From an uncultured Flavobacteriaceae bacterium (GTDB lineage Bacteria; Bacteroidota; Bacteroidia; Flavobacteriales; Flavobacteriaceae): 64,000 nt of DNA. The stretch is taken from assembly GCA_947503005.1 (NCBI GenBank), contig CANNCA010000009.1:1-64000 (forward strand). Reading direction: 5' to 3'. The translations under genes and the position numbers were made by a program. The notes below the pieces were generated by a model. That model was not told the origin of the DNA, ran no database searches, and saw only the letters and a list, made by a program, of their open reading frames with translations. Positions 37,635 to 47,028 of this stretch are shown one piece after another. The stretch's first letter is position 1. Every line of letters begins with the position of its first letter.

Positions 37635-39500
37635 TTGGAACCTTTCATTGTATCAGCACGGAAATATCGTCCCCAGACCTTCAAAGACGTCGTGGGACAA
37701 AAGGCGATTACCAATACGTTGTTGAACGCTATTGAAAACAACCACTTGGCCCAAGCGCTACTTTTTTGCGGACCTCGAGGTGTAGGCAAAACTACCTGTG
37801 CCAGAATATTAGCCAAACAAATCAACCAAGATGGCACCCAAAAGGAAGATGAAGATTTTGCGTTCAATATTTTTGAACTTGATGCGGCTTCGAACAACTC
37901 GGTAGATGACATTCGAAACCTTATCGATCAAGTACGCATTCCTCCTCAAGTAGGAAAATACAAAGTATATATTATCGACGAGGTTCACATGCTCTCCTCT
38001 TCTGCCTTTAATGCTTTTTTGAAAACCTTGGAAGAACCACCAAAGCATGCTATTTTCATTTTGGCTACTACGGAAAAGCATAAAATCATACCTACAATTC
38101 TTTCGAGATGTCAAATTTTCGATTTCAAACGCATAACAGTTAAGGATGCCGCTGAATATTTAAAATATATTGCGGAGAACCAAGGCATTGAAGCAGAAGA
38201 AGACGCTCTGCATATCATCGCCCAAAAAGCTGATGGTGCAATGCGCGATGCACTCTCCATATTCGATAGGGTCGTTAGTTTTTCTGGTAAGCAATTGACC
38301 CGAAAGGCGGTCACAGAAAATCTCAACGTTCTAGATTATGACACCTATTTTAAGGCGACCGATTTAATTTTACAAAATAATATACCAGAAATACTACTAC
38401 TCTTCAACAAGACTCTGGCACTTGGTTTTGATGGACATCACTTTATAAGCGGCCTAGCTTCGCATTTTAGGGATTTAATGGTTTGCCAACATGAAAGCAC
38501 CATTTCACTTATGGAGGTTGGTGAAGGAGCTAAACAACGTTATCTCGAACAATCAAAAAAAACAGCTCAGAGCTTTCTTTTGAAGGCATTGAATATTGCC
38601 AACGATTGCGACTTAAAGTACAAAACCAGTAAAAACCAACGTTTATTGGTGGAGCTCACCTTAATGAAACTGTCATCCATCGATTTTGATGGGCAAAAAA
38701 AAAATCCTGAATCAGTAGTACTGGACCAAAAAACTGTTGAATTTATTGCTCCTGCCGCCTTTTTCAATGGAATCCCCAAACCCATCGAGGAAAATACCAC
38801 TGAGGTAGCTTTAAATGCTCAATCACAACATATTGAAGTAGCTACACCAATTCAGAAACCACAATCCGGCGCGAGTCCACCAGAAAACGGTATTCCTAAG
38901 GATCAAAAACGAAAGCAAGCAGTTCAGGTTGAAAATCATACTAACTTACTAGTTGAGGAGCCTGAACAAACGGTTATTACAAAAGAAAATTTAGCAAAAG
39001 TAAATGTTGTAAAAAAAATAGAAATAAAAAAAAACCTAAACCGTGTTTCAGGACTTTCAATATCCAGTCTAAAAGCGAAAAAAGCCCACGAGCTCAATAA
39101 GAAAGACGATGCTGTCGATGAAAGTAAGTTACCCAAAGAAGCCTTCACCGAAGCAAACATGCAGCAGCATTGGGCAGACTTTGTTCAAAAAATCGATGAT
39201 GACGGAAGAAAAATATTAGCCTCCAACCTTCATTCTGACATTCCAAAATTAATCGATGAGACAACCATTTGGATCGAATTACCCAATGGCACGATGAAAA
39301 AGGAAATTGAACGTGAACAGTACGATCTCATAGAGTACCTCAAGTTAAAACTGAATAACCATTTTATCAACTTGAAAATTACAGTCAATGAGGAAACGGC
39401 CAAAAAATTTGCGTTCACCCCTGAAGAAAAATACGAGAAACTCCGCGAGAAGAACCCGACTATTGATTTATTGCGAAAAGAATTCGATTTAGACCTTTGA
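37635..39500 (+). CDS. dnaX: DNA polymerase III subunit gamma/tau
   Basis: 621 residues, starting from TTG because the conserved family start (E-F-hydrophobic-SARKYRPQTFKDVVGQ) begins right there. It is the clamp-loader ATPase: Walker A GPRGVGKTT, Walker B VYIIDEVHML, sensor 1 LATTEKHKI and the SRCQIF arginine finger. The usual zinc-binding cysteine cluster after Walker A is absent; only one Cys (KTTCARIL) is left in that stretch. Residues about 370-500 are a low-complexity lysine-rich linker, and the last ~120 form the tau C-terminal domain. No programmed frameshift site was evident. Its 3' end overlaps the convergent TMEM220 gene by 12 bases. Confidence 0.95.
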   Translation: MEPFIVSARKYRPQTFKDVVGQKAITNTLLNAIENNHLAQALLFCGPRGVGKTTCARILAKQINQDGTQKEDEDFAFNIFELDAASNNSVDDIRNLIDQVRIPPQVGKYKVYIIDEVHMLSSSAFNAFLKTLEEPPKHAIFILATTEKHKIIPTILSRCQIFDFKRITVKDAAEYLKYIAENQGIEAEEDALHIIAQKADGAMRDALSIFDRVVSFSGKQLTRKAVTENLNVLDYDTYFKATDLILQNNIPEILLLFNKTLALGFDGHHFISGLASHFRDLMVCQHESTISLMEVGEGAKQRYLEQSKKTAQSFLLKALNIANDCDLKYKTSKNQRLLVELTLMKLSSIDFDGQKKNPESVVLDQKTVEFIAPAAFFNGIPKPIEENTTEVALNAQSQHIEVATPIQKPQSGASPPENGIPKDQKRKQAVQVENHTNLLVEEPEQTVITKENLAKVNVVKKIEIKKNLNRVSGLSISSLKAKKAHELNKKDDAVDESKLPKEAFTEANMQQHWADFVQKIDDDGRKILASNLHSDIPKLIDETTIWIELPNGTMKKEIEREQYDLIEYLKLKLNNHFINLKITVNEETAKKFAFTPEEKYEKLREKNPTIDLLRKEFDLDL

Positions 39501-39848
39501 TCTTCTCTTAACCAAGCCTCTAATGGCCATTGATAGCATTACGATTGAGATAATCAGAAGGCCGTATGCTTCTCTTCCCTCCTCAATATTCTTGATATCG
39601 CCCTGACCTATTTCAAAGCCTTCGAATTGTTCAGGATAAATATAGAAAAAGCCAATTAACGCTGCGATTCCGGTAATTAAAGGAACCGAAAGGCGAATAC
39701 GATTGAATGTATAGCCCAATGTTATTATTCCAGCTATACCCCAAATGACAATCCAAACCAGTGAATCAGGGTCGTTATATTGTAATCCGGCAGATACCAG
39801 AAATAAAATACCAAAAATAATTCCCAAGATTTTAATTACGGTATTCAT
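39489..39848 (-). CDS. TMEM220-like small membrane protein
   Basis: 119 residues from ATG at 39846-39848 (MNTVIKILGIIFGILFLVSA); longer upstream frames lack a sensible start. Four hydrophobic segments with QYNDPDSLVWI after the first one and IYPEQFEGF between the third and fourth match the transmembrane 220 family. Function unknown. Divergent from miaE, with 73 bases between start codons, and convergent with dnaX. Confidence 0.82.
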   Translation of the reverse strand: MNTVIKILGIIFGILFLVSAGLQYNDPDSLVWIVIWGIAGIITLGYTFNRIRLSVPLITGIAALIGFFYIYPEQFEGFEIGQGDIKNIEEGREAYGLLIISIVMLSMAIRGLVKRRSKV

Positions 39849-39921
39849 GATTTGAGATGTTTTGTATAAGAGGTATGAAAATAACGTTTTCTTTCTATTT
39901 TTGTTGCCAAAGAACAGGTCT

Positions 39922-40503
39922 ATGCTAGGTTTGAAGCTCCCAACAGATCCGAGATGGGTCAATATCGTTGAAAAAAACATTGATGAAATACTCACCGATC
40001 ATGCTTATTGTGAACAAAAGGCGGCCAGCACCGCGATTTCCTTAATCGTAAGTTTTCCGGAATACACAGAATTGATAGATGAAATGATAGCACTTTCCCG
40101 TGAAGAAATGGGACATTTTAAAATGGTACATGACCGTATCGTTGCTAGGGGTAAAACGCTTGGAAGAGATCGAAAGGATGAATATGTACTACAACTTGTC
40201 AAGTTTTTTCCAAAAGGAGGAAGTAGAACCACCCAATTGGTCCATCGGCTATTATACGCCGCTTTGATCGAAGCTAGAAGCTGCGAACGTTTTCGGCTAT
40301 TATCGGAAGAACTCGAAGACAAAGAACTAGCGGAATTCTACCATAAACTCATGGTAAGCGAAGCAAGCCATTATACTATGTTCTTAAAATTCGCCAGAAA
40401 GTACGGTGACCGAACCGAAGTTGATAAAAAATGGCAAGAATTATTGGATTATGAAGCTGAAATCATGAAAAACCTTGGCACAAAAGAAACCATTCACGGG
40501 TAG
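39922..40503 (+). CDS. miaE: tRNA-(ms2io6A)-hydroxylase MiaE
   Basis: The chosen start is ATG at 39922 (MLGLKLPTDPRWV), giving 193 residues, the family size. It is a ferritin-like di-iron monooxygenase. The pattern shows an early Glu in DHAYCEQKAAS, then EEMGHFKMVH, then IEARSCERFRLL and SEASHYTMFLKFA, the four-helix metal ligands. It hydroxylates the isopentenyl group of ms2i6A37 in tRNAs reading U-initial codons. No miaA or miaB partner is nearby. Confidence 0.92.
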   Translation: MLGLKLPTDPRWVNIVEKNIDEILTDHAYCEQKAASTAISLIVSFPEYTELIDEMIALSREEMGHFKMVHDRIVARGKTLGRDRKDEYVLQLVKFFPKGGSRTTQLVHRLLYAALIEARSCERFRLLSEELEDKELAEFYHKLMVSEASHYTMFLKFARKYGDRTEVDKKWQELLDYEAEIMKNLGTKETIHG

Positions 40504-40531
40504 AGTGAATAATCAACAATAATTTTCAGCC

Positions 40532-42607
40532 TTATTTTATTCCTAATTTCTCTAAATAGTAATCGTACATGGCAAACTGCGAGCGCAAACTCGGTTTGTC
40601 ACAATTACGATATGAGTTGTCCTGTTTTTCATTGAAAACACGTGCTTTTACATTGTCGCCCCAAGAAATTTCAAAAGTATCCAGAAGTTCTTGTTTAATA
40701 TCTTCATCATAAATGGGACAGCCTACTTCCACACGATAATCAAGATTTCGTGTCATCCAATCGGCGGAAGAAATATAGATTTTAGGATTACCATCATCGC
40801 CGAAAATAAAGATACGCGGGTGCTCCAAAAATTTATCCACTATACTGATGGCTTCAATATTTTCGCTCATCCCTTTTATTCCTGGTACTAGACAACAAAT
40901 TCCCCTGATAATCAATTGTATTTTGACTCCTGCCCTACTTGCTTCGTATAGTTTATCAACCATTTTATAGCTGGTGAAGCTATTCATTTTGATTTTGATA
41001 TAAGCTTCTTTACCAACGATAGCATTCGCGATTTCGTTGTCAATCAATTTCTGAAAAGTACTCTTGGTGTAATGTGGAGAAACAATAAGGTGCTTGTACT
41101 TATTAATTTTATAGGTCGTTTCAAAGAAATCAAAAACTTTGTTCAATTCTTTCAAAATGGCTTCATGAGCCGTGAACAAGGTGTAATCGGTATAAATTCG
41201 TGCCGTTGCTTCACTGAAATTACCGGTACTGATGAAACCGTAGCGTTTTATCCCTTCTTCTTCCTCACGTTCGATAACACAGATTTTACTATGTACTTTG
41301 AGGCCAGGAACGCCAAAAATCAATTTAACTCCCTCCGCCTGCAGTTGTTCCGCATATTCAATGTTGGCTTGTTCATCAAAACGAGCTTGCAGTTCAATCT
41401 GAACCGTTACTTGTTTTCCATTTTTGACCGCATTTATTAGAGAAGCCGCTACTTGAGAATTACTGGCCAGACGATAGACGGTAATTTTAATCGTTCTAAC
41501 TTTTGGGTCTAACGCCGCTTCGCGAAGAAACTTGATGATATAAGAAAATGTATGATACGGCGTGTACTGCAAATAGTCTTTTTGAGCAATTTGTTCAAGA
41601 AGACTACCTTCCATACTAAAACCTTTCACTGGTAAAGGGGCTATCTTTTGGTACATCAAATCTTGTCTTCCCAAACTTGGGAAACCCATATAATCGCGGC
41701 GGTTATGATAACGCCCTCCTGGAATTACACTATCGGTATCCTCAATATTCATTTTCTCTTTCAGAAAACTCAGCGTGTCTTTGCCAATACTTTTATCATA
41801 AACAAATCGAACCGGATCACCAACTTTGCGATGTTCAACGCTTGAAGATATTTTTTCGATAAAACTTTTGCTAAGGTCGTTATCCATATCTAACTCCGCA
41901 TCACGTGTTATCTTAATCATATGTGCAGATATCGATTCAAATTCGAACATGGTAAATATGCTACGCAAACAGTACCGAATAAGGTCGTCTAAAATGATAA
42001 TATAATTTTTGTCCCCTTCTTTTGGCAGTACCACGAAACGATCAATCCCTTTGGGGATTTCTATCAAAGCATACCTTTTTTCCTTTTCTTCGGCGATTTG
42101 ATCCCCTATTATAATCATCTTCACGGCAAGGTAAGCGGCCGTATCTTTCAAGGTGGGAAACTCTGTAAGATCATTCAAAATGATGGTCATCAATTGAGGA
42201 CTCACATTCTGTAGAAAATAGTTTTTAACAAATTCATGTTGATCACCCCTTAGTTCCGTTTCCTTAATGATAAAGATATCTTGCCCCTCGAGTTCGTCTT
42301 GAATTTCTTTTAAGATATTGATACTTCTGGCTTGTTGGTCTATCACTATTTTGGTGATTTCCGCTAAGAGATCTTTCGCTGTTTCACCGCCCAAGACACT
42401 TTTCCCTTTCTTTCCGGCATCAACAATACGCTTTACTGTGGCATACCGAACTTTAAAAAATTCATCAAGGTTATTTGAAAATATTCCTAAAAATCGCAAC
42501 CGCTCGATCAGAGGAACGTTCTTATCCGCACTTTCTTGAAGTACTCGCTCATTGAACCACAACCAACTAATTTCGCGATTGACATATTGATTTTTTGGTT
42601 TAATCAT
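40532..42607 (-). CDS. ppk1: Polyphosphate kinase 1
   Basis: 691 residues of the membrane-associated enzyme that reversibly makes polyphosphate from ATP. The N-terminal domain reads NREISWLWFNERVL and NNLDEFFKVR. The catalytic core has VHSKICVIERE with the phosphorylated His439, and FISTGNFSEATARIYTDYTL. The C-terminal phospholipase D-like part has IIRGICCLVPG and ISSADWMTRNLDYRVEV. Its ATG overlaps the stop of the upstream SixA-like phosphatase by four bases (ATGA), so the two are co-translated. Confidence 0.96.
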   Translation of the reverse strand: MIKPKNQYVNREISWLWFNERVLQESADKNVPLIERLRFLGIFSNNLDEFFKVRYATVKRIVDAGKKGKSVLGGETAKDLLAEITKIVIDQQARSINILKEIQDELEGQDIFIIKETELRGDQHEFVKNYFLQNVSPQLMTIILNDLTEFPTLKDTAAYLAVKMIIIGDQIAEEKEKRYALIEIPKGIDRFVVLPKEGDKNYIIILDDLIRYCLRSIFTMFEFESISAHMIKITRDAELDMDNDLSKSFIEKISSSVEHRKVGDPVRFVYDKSIGKDTLSFLKEKMNIEDTDSVIPGGRYHNRRDYMGFPSLGRQDLMYQKIAPLPVKGFSMEGSLLEQIAQKDYLQYTPYHTFSYIIKFLREAALDPKVRTIKITVYRLASNSQVAASLINAVKNGKQVTVQIELQARFDEQANIEYAEQLQAEGVKLIFGVPGLKVHSKICVIEREEEEGIKRYGFISTGNFSEATARIYTDYTLFTAHEAILKELNKVFDFFETTYKINKYKHLIVSPHYTKSTFQKLIDNEIANAIVGKEAYIKIKMNSFTSYKMVDKLYEASRAGVKIQLIIRGICCLVPGIKGMSENIEAISIVDKFLEHPRIFIFGDDGNPKIYISSADWMTRNLDYRVEVGCPIYDEDIKQELLDTFEISWGDNVKARVFNEKQDNSYRNCDKPSLRSQFAMYDYYLEKLGIK

Positions 42608-43092
42608 TCTTTTAAATGCTTTGGAAAAATGGTTCGTTTGGTAACACCTTTTTCAATGGATGCCCATTGGTCAACATTCAATGCTAAGTGTACCAACCCA
42701 CTAGTGGGAACGTTTTCAATATAGGAATTTCCATGGGAATTGGCAATGTGTGTAAAAGCATGGTTATGCCCAAAAATCATGACAGTTTTCAAGTTATCAT
42801 CCAGGTCTTTGACAAACTGTAATACTTCATCTCCCGAAAAATCATATAACCACTCCGTAGTCCGAAATTTATCCAACGGAAAATATAGTTGTCGACAAAA
42901 AATCATTGCAGTATGTAATGCCCGATTTGCCGGGCTTGAAAAAATCATATCGATATCAAGCCGATTCTCATGAAATTTATTGGAAACCAATAGCGCATCA
43001 TTGATTCCGCGCTCCAATAAAGGCCTATCTTTATCACCTACTGAATACTCCCAGGATGATTTGCCGTGTCTTACTAATATTAGATTCTTCAT
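42604..43092 (-). CDS. SixA-like histidine phosphatase
   Basis: A 162-residue histidine phosphatase-fold protein. LVRHGKSSW carries the catalytic RHG, with FSSPANRALHTA and a second His in IFGHNHAF. SixA dephosphorylates phosphohistidine on phosphotransfer proteins in other bacteria. Coupling to ppk1 by a four-base overlap suggests a role in phosphate or polyphosphate metabolism instead, which is inference. Confidence 0.88.
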   Translation of the reverse strand: MKNLILVRHGKSSWEYSVGDKDRPLLERGINDALLVSNKFHENRLDIDMIFSSPANRALHTAMIFCRQLYFPLDKFRTTEWLYDFSGDEVLQFVKDLDDNLKTVMIFGHNHAFTHIANSHGNSYIENVPTSGLVHLALNVDQWASIEKGVTKRTIFPKHLKE

Positions 43093-43183
43093 GCTTTATT
43101 AATTTTACCGCTGAGACCGTTAAAGCTTCGAAGGCGGGGCCAACGAAAATACTGGAAACCAAATGCTACTGCTTCTAATTTCT

Positions 43184-43831
43184 TTAGGGAGCTAAACGTT
43201 CAATCTTCCAATCATAATCTGCCTGTAATGTATAACGGATTCGATCATGAAGTCGGTTGGGTCTTCCTTGCCAAAATTCTATTGAAACGGGTCTTACGAT
43301 ATAGCCTCCCCACCAATGAGGGCGTTCAATTTCTTTTCCTTTATACTGGTCTTCTAGCATCGATAGCTTTTGTTCCAAAACTTCCCTTGAAGAAATCACA
43401 CTGCTTTGGTCAGATACTATTGCACCTAATTTGCTACCATCAGGACGCGATTCAAAATAACCATCGGAGAGATTTGCTGCGATTTTCTCCGCCCTCCCTT
43501 TTATGATAATCTGTCGTTCTAGATTCGGCCAAAAAAAGGAAATACAAACATTGGGGTTCTCTTCTATCGCCTTGCCTTTTTCACTTTTATAATTAGTATA
43601 AAAGATAAATCCTTCATATGTATATTTCTTTAACAACACTACCCGATTCTTTGGAAACCCATCTAAACCGATGGTGGAAACAGTCATGGCATTCGGCTCA
43701 TCGACACCTTCCGAGGCTTCAACCTCGTAAAACCATTTTTGAAAAAGTTCCATAGGATTATCAGAAATAGAACCTTCCATCAGGGCACTTTTTTCATAGG
43801 CTTTTCTATAATTGCTCAGGTCTTTTTGCAT
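43184..43831 (-). CDS. pdxH: Pyridoxamine 5'-phosphate oxidase
   Basis: A 215-residue FMN enzyme making pyridoxal 5'-phosphate (vitamin B6 synthesis and salvage). Recognised from the N-terminal LSNYRKAYEKSAL, the FMN-binding blocks KNRVVLLKKY, FYTNYKSEKGKAI and the C-terminal HWWGGYIVRPVSIEFWQGRP then LHDRIRY. Length and ends match the family. It stands alone between the SixA-like gene and a divergent SRPBCC gene. Confidence 0.96.
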   Translation of the reverse strand: MQKDLSNYRKAYEKSALMEGSISDNPMELFQKWFYEVEASEGVDEPNAMTVSTIGLDGFPKNRVVLLKKYTYEGFIFYTNYKSEKGKAIEENPNVCISFFWPNLERQIIIKGRAEKIAANLSDGYFESRPDGSKLGAIVSDQSSVISSREVLEQKLSMLEDQYKGKEIERPHWWGGYIVRPVSIEFWQGRPNRLHDRIRYTLQADYDWKIERLAP

Positions 43832-43939
43832 TGCATAGATTTGCCTGCAATTTACGAGATCCTGATTATCTATTTTGGCTTAATACCGTTGTGCTATTTT
43901 TTAATAACTTGTAAGTAACAATCTATAAATGAACATTGT

Positions 43940-44374
43940 ATGGAATTTACATGTACAGTTGACATCAACGCACCGATAGAAAAGGTGGTTGAATTGTTCG
44001 AAAACCCGGACAATCTGCATGAATGGCAAGATGGCTACAGAAGTTTTGAACACATGAGTGGTACTGAAGGAGCGATAGGGGCGAAGTCAAAATTAATTTA
44101 TGACCGATTGGAATTGATTGAAACTATCATACGTAATGAGCTTCCTCATGAATTTAAGGCTACCTACGAGCATAAACATATGGTAAATACAATGTCGTGC
44201 AGATTTAGCGAACTTGATACGGAAAAAACAAGATTGGAACAAGAAATACACTACACTAAATTCAATGGCTTCATGATCAAGCTTATGGCCAAGTTATTCC
44301 CACGTATGTTCAAAAAGCAAGTTCAAAAATGGCTGAATCAATTTAAAGCTTTTGTCGAGAGGGAAAATTCTTAA
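43940..44374 (+). CDS. SRPBCC family protein
   Basis: 144 residues with the START/Bet v1-like helix-grip pattern: an opening strand FTCTVDINAPIEKVVELFEN, WQDGYRSFEH, then LERE/EIHYTKFNGFMIKL and an amphipathic C-terminal helix. Such proteins bind lipids or other hydrophobic ligands. No specific ligand can be proposed. The stop codon overlaps the stop of the convergent rnz gene by four bases. Confidence 0.85.
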   Translation: MEFTCTVDINAPIEKVVELFENPDNLHEWQDGYRSFEHMSGTEGAIGAKSKLIYDRLELIETIIRNELPHEFKATYEHKHMVNTMSCRFSELDTEKTRLEQEIHYTKFNGFMIKLMAKLFPRMFKKQVQKWLNQFKAFVERENS

Positions 44375-45276
44375 AATTCAAATATCTTACCATCGTCAGC
44401 TAGTTCTACATTCTCAAAAACAGTTTGCGCTTCATCTTTGAAAAGTTCTATGGATTTATAACGCGTGGAATAGTGCCCCAAAATTAAAGTACCAACCTGT
44501 GCTTCTTTGGCAATTGTTGCCGCTTCTTTTGCCGTGGAATGTTTTGTTTTGGCAGATAAATGCTCTTCTGAGTCCAAGAAAGTAGATTCATGATACAGCA
44601 CATTCACACCTTTTATCAGTTGAACAATTTCAGGTTTATATGCCGTGTCGCTGCAAAAAGCATAACTTTTAGGTTTTGGAGGGTCATAACTCAACATATC
44701 ATTGGAAACAATCTCGCCATTTTCAAGTACTACATCTTTTCCGTTTTTGATGTTCTGAAAATAAACCTTGTCTATTTTATATTTTGTGGCAGCATCGATG
44801 TTCAATTTTCGTTCACCCAATTTTTCCCGAATCAAGAATCCGTTGGTATACACTCTGTGGTCAAGGGGAATTGTAGTTACAGAAACTTTTTTGTCCTCGA
44901 AAATTAATTGCGGTTCTTTAGACTTCAGCTCATGAAATTTTAAAGGGTAGTTAGTCCACGAATCACCCAGTTTCAGCAGCAATGTTATGGCTTCTTTAAT
45001 TCCCTTTGGGCCATAAATATGCATTTCTTTAGTTCTTCCTAACAAGCGAAAGGTAGAAATCATACCAGGCAGGCCGAAAAAATGGTCGCCGTGCAAATGC
45101 GAAATAAAAATATGATTGATTCTCGAAAACTTCAACTTGCTCTTACGAAGTTGTACTTGTGTACCTTCGCCACAATCGATGAGAAACAGATGTCCTTTGA
45201 TTTCCAAAACTTGGGAAGTCGGGTTGGTCAAGGTCCTTGGAGTGGCCGCGTAACAACCTAGAATATGAAGCTTCAT
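44371..45276 (-). CDS. rnz: Ribonuclease Z
   Basis: A 301-residue metallo-beta-lactamase-fold endonuclease that trims tRNA 3' ends. HLHGDHFFGLPG supplies HxHxDH zinc ligands, DHRVYTNGFLI and CSDTAYKPE follow, with HESTF and the closing GHYSTRY. The exosite typical of RNase Z lies between motifs. It is the last gene of the run pyrR-pyrB-hypothetical-DUF3291-rnz; the gap to the DUF3291 gene is 11 bases. Confidence 0.93.
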   Translation of the reverse strand: MKLHILGCYAATPRTLTNPTSQVLEIKGHLFLIDCGEGTQVQLRKSKLKFSRINHIFISHLHGDHFFGLPGMISTFRLLGRTKEMHIYGPKGIKEAITLLLKLGDSWTNYPLKFHELKSKEPQLIFEDKKVSVTTIPLDHRVYTNGFLIREKLGERKLNIDAATKYKIDKVYFQNIKNGKDVVLENGEIVSNDMLSYDPPKPKSYAFCSDTAYKPEIVQLIKGVNVLYHESTFLDSEEHLSAKTKHSTAKEAATIAKEAQVGTLILGHYSTRYKSIELFKDEAQTVFENVELADDGKIFEF

Positions 45277-45287
45277 TGAGACTATTT

Positions 45288-45764
45288 CTAAAAGTGAGGT
45301 TTATATTTCTGAGCTTCTGTAGCGGTATACTTGCTTTTAAAAGTAAAAGCATAAGGAGTTTCTCCATTCAAATTTAAATACTTTAAACGCTCATTTGCTT
45401 CTTCAGGAGATGGAAAGCTTCCCGCTTCAACATACCAAAATGCCATATGCATATCGGTCATTTTGTGAAACCATTCTTTTTTCCGCTTAAATATTTCTAC
45501 ATGGTCGGATGCGTAGGTAAATTGAAAGAGTGTATCCAAAGAATGCCAGACGGACATGTTAACAATGATAAAGTCGTCGTCAAAAACTTTAAGAGAAGTT
45601 GCGTCTTTACCATCTTCGTCTTTTAAACGCCAGACAAAACCTTCGCTCTTTTCGGCCAACGCATTGATTCGATCCAGATTATTGGCGAAATCTGCCATTA
45701 CCGGGCTATCCATTGGAGCCAGCATTTTGGCAATATTGACTTGTGCCAAATGAAAATTACTCAT
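45288..45764 (-). CDS. DUF3291 family protein
   Basis: 158 residues starting MSNFHLAQVNIAKML, with WRLKDEDG, VNMSVWHSLDTLFQF, and HMAFWYVEAGSFPSPEEANE. This matches DUF3291, a dimeric ferredoxin-like (ABM/antibiotic monooxygenase-related) fold seen from the repeated beta-alpha pattern. Enzymatic activity is unproven. Its ATG overlaps the upstream hypothetical gene by four bases. Confidence 0.88.
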   Translation of the reverse strand: MSNFHLAQVNIAKMLAPMDSPVMADFANNLDRINALAEKSEGFVWRLKDEDGKDATSLKVFDDDFIIVNMSVWHSLDTLFQFTYASDHVEIFKRKKEWFHKMTDMHMAFWYVEAGSFPSPEEANERLKYLNLNGETPYAFTFKSKYTATEAQKYKPHF

Positions 45765-46093
45765 ATTCCCAAGTCCCTTTCAATTTCCTCCATTTCGATG
45801 ATGTCCCTTGCCTCTTGCAGGGTTGGCACCACCAAAATCTCTTCGGGAACTTCATCATACGAAACTTTGTTAGTTACTAGAACAAAGGATTTATCCGCCG
45901 TTCGATGCGTATTTGAAATCTCTAGAAACTCGAGAACATCGCCAGCAGTCAATTTGGAGAAAGAAAAAAGATTGATGATCAGGTTGTCATTTTTAATTTT
46001 TGCATAACCTCCTTTGAGGTTTTCCAAAAACTTAGGTAGCGAAATATTTTCTTGAAAAACGATAGTCGTTGTTCCGTCTTTGTCAAAAATCAT
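45761..46093 (-). CDS. Conserved hypothetical protein between pyrB and DUF3291
   Basis: 110 residues: MIFDKDGTTTIVFQENIS, then KIKNDNLIINLFSFSKLTAGDVLEFL, a central SFVLVTNKVSYDEVPEEILVV and an acidic C-terminal helix TLQEARDIIEMEEIERDLGI. The alternation of strands and helices resembles STAS-like small regulators, but no diagnostic motif is visible. Tight spacing (7 bases after pyrB's stop region, four-base overlap downstream) places it in the pyr-rnz run. Confidence 0.82.
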   Translation of the reverse strand: MIFDKDGTTTIVFQENISLPKFLENLKGGYAKIKNDNLIINLFSFSKLTAGDVLEFLEISNTHRTADKSFVLVTNKVSYDEVPEEILVVPTLQEARDIIEMEEIERDLGI

Positions 46094-46100
46094 GGTCGTC

Positions 46101-47027
46101 TTATTTAATTTTTGAAGCCAAAAGGTAAATGACCGCCATCCGTATGGCTACGCCATTCTCAACTTGGTTTAGAATAATGGACTGCTTGGAATCTGCAACA
46201 TCACTGGTAATCTCCACTCCCCTATTTATAGGCCCAGGGTGCATTATCACGATTTCTTTGTCAAGGCTGTCTAAAAAAGCCTTATTGACCCCAAACTGTT
46301 GTGTGTACTCCCTCGTTGTGGGGAAGTAACTAATATCTAATCGTTCATTCTGAATGCGTAACATGTTGGCGACATCGCACCAGTTCAATGCTTTTCGCAA
46401 ATTGGTCTCTACTCCTACCCCCAAAGATTCCACATATTTTGGCAGTAAAGTTTTTGGTCCACACACCTTCACGTTAGCACCTTGCAATTTGAGCGCGAAA
46501 ATATTTGACAGTGCTACCCTAGAATGGAGAATATCGCCCACGATAACCACATTTTTTCCGGCTACGTCACCCAATTTCTCTCTGATGGAATAGGAATCCA
46601 GTAATGCCTGGGTGGGATGCTCATGTGCCCCATCACCAGCATTTACAATAGATGCGTTTACATGTTTGGATAAGAATATACCTGCTCCGGGATTTGGGTG
46701 GCGCATCACCACCATATCCACTTTCATTGAAAGAATGTTATTTACAGTATCGATCAAAGTTTCTCCTTTCTTGACAGATGATTGCCCTGCGGAGAAATTA
46801 ATGACATCGGCTGACAAGCGTTTTTCAGCCAATTCAAAAGATAATTTAGTACGAGTACTGTTCTCAAAGAAAATATTGGCAATGGTAATATCACGTAACG
46901 AAGGTACTTTTTTGATCGAGCGATTGATAACCTCTTTAAAATGGTCGGCAGTTTCAAAAATGAGTTGAATATCCGATTCGTTCAGATATTTGATTCCCAA
47001 TAAGTGTTTTACACTCAGTTCTGCCAT
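46101..47027 (-). CDS. pyrB: Aspartate carbamoyltransferase catalytic subunit
   Basis: 308 residues, catalysing carbamoyl phosphate plus aspartate to N-carbamoyl-aspartate in pyrimidine synthesis. The carbamoyl-phosphate loop FFENSTRTKLSFE, the site HEHPTQALLD, and HPGPINRGVEI are diagnostic. No pyrI regulatory subunit is adjacent. It starts one base after the pyrR stop, so both are from one message. Confidence 0.96.
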   Translation of the reverse strand: MAELSVKHLLGIKYLNESDIQLIFETADHFKEVINRSIKKVPSLRDITIANIFFENSTRTKLSFELAEKRLSADVINFSAGQSSVKKGETLIDTVNNILSMKVDMVVMRHPNPGAGIFLSKHVNASIVNAGDGAHEHPTQALLDSYSIREKLGDVAGKNVVIVGDILHSRVALSNIFALKLQGANVKVCGPKTLLPKYVESLGVGVETNLRKALNWCDVANMLRIQNERLDISYFPTTREYTQQFGVNKAFLDSLDKEIVIMHPGPINRGVEITSDVADSKQSIILNQVENGVAIRMAVIYLLASKIK

Positions 47028-47028
47028 T

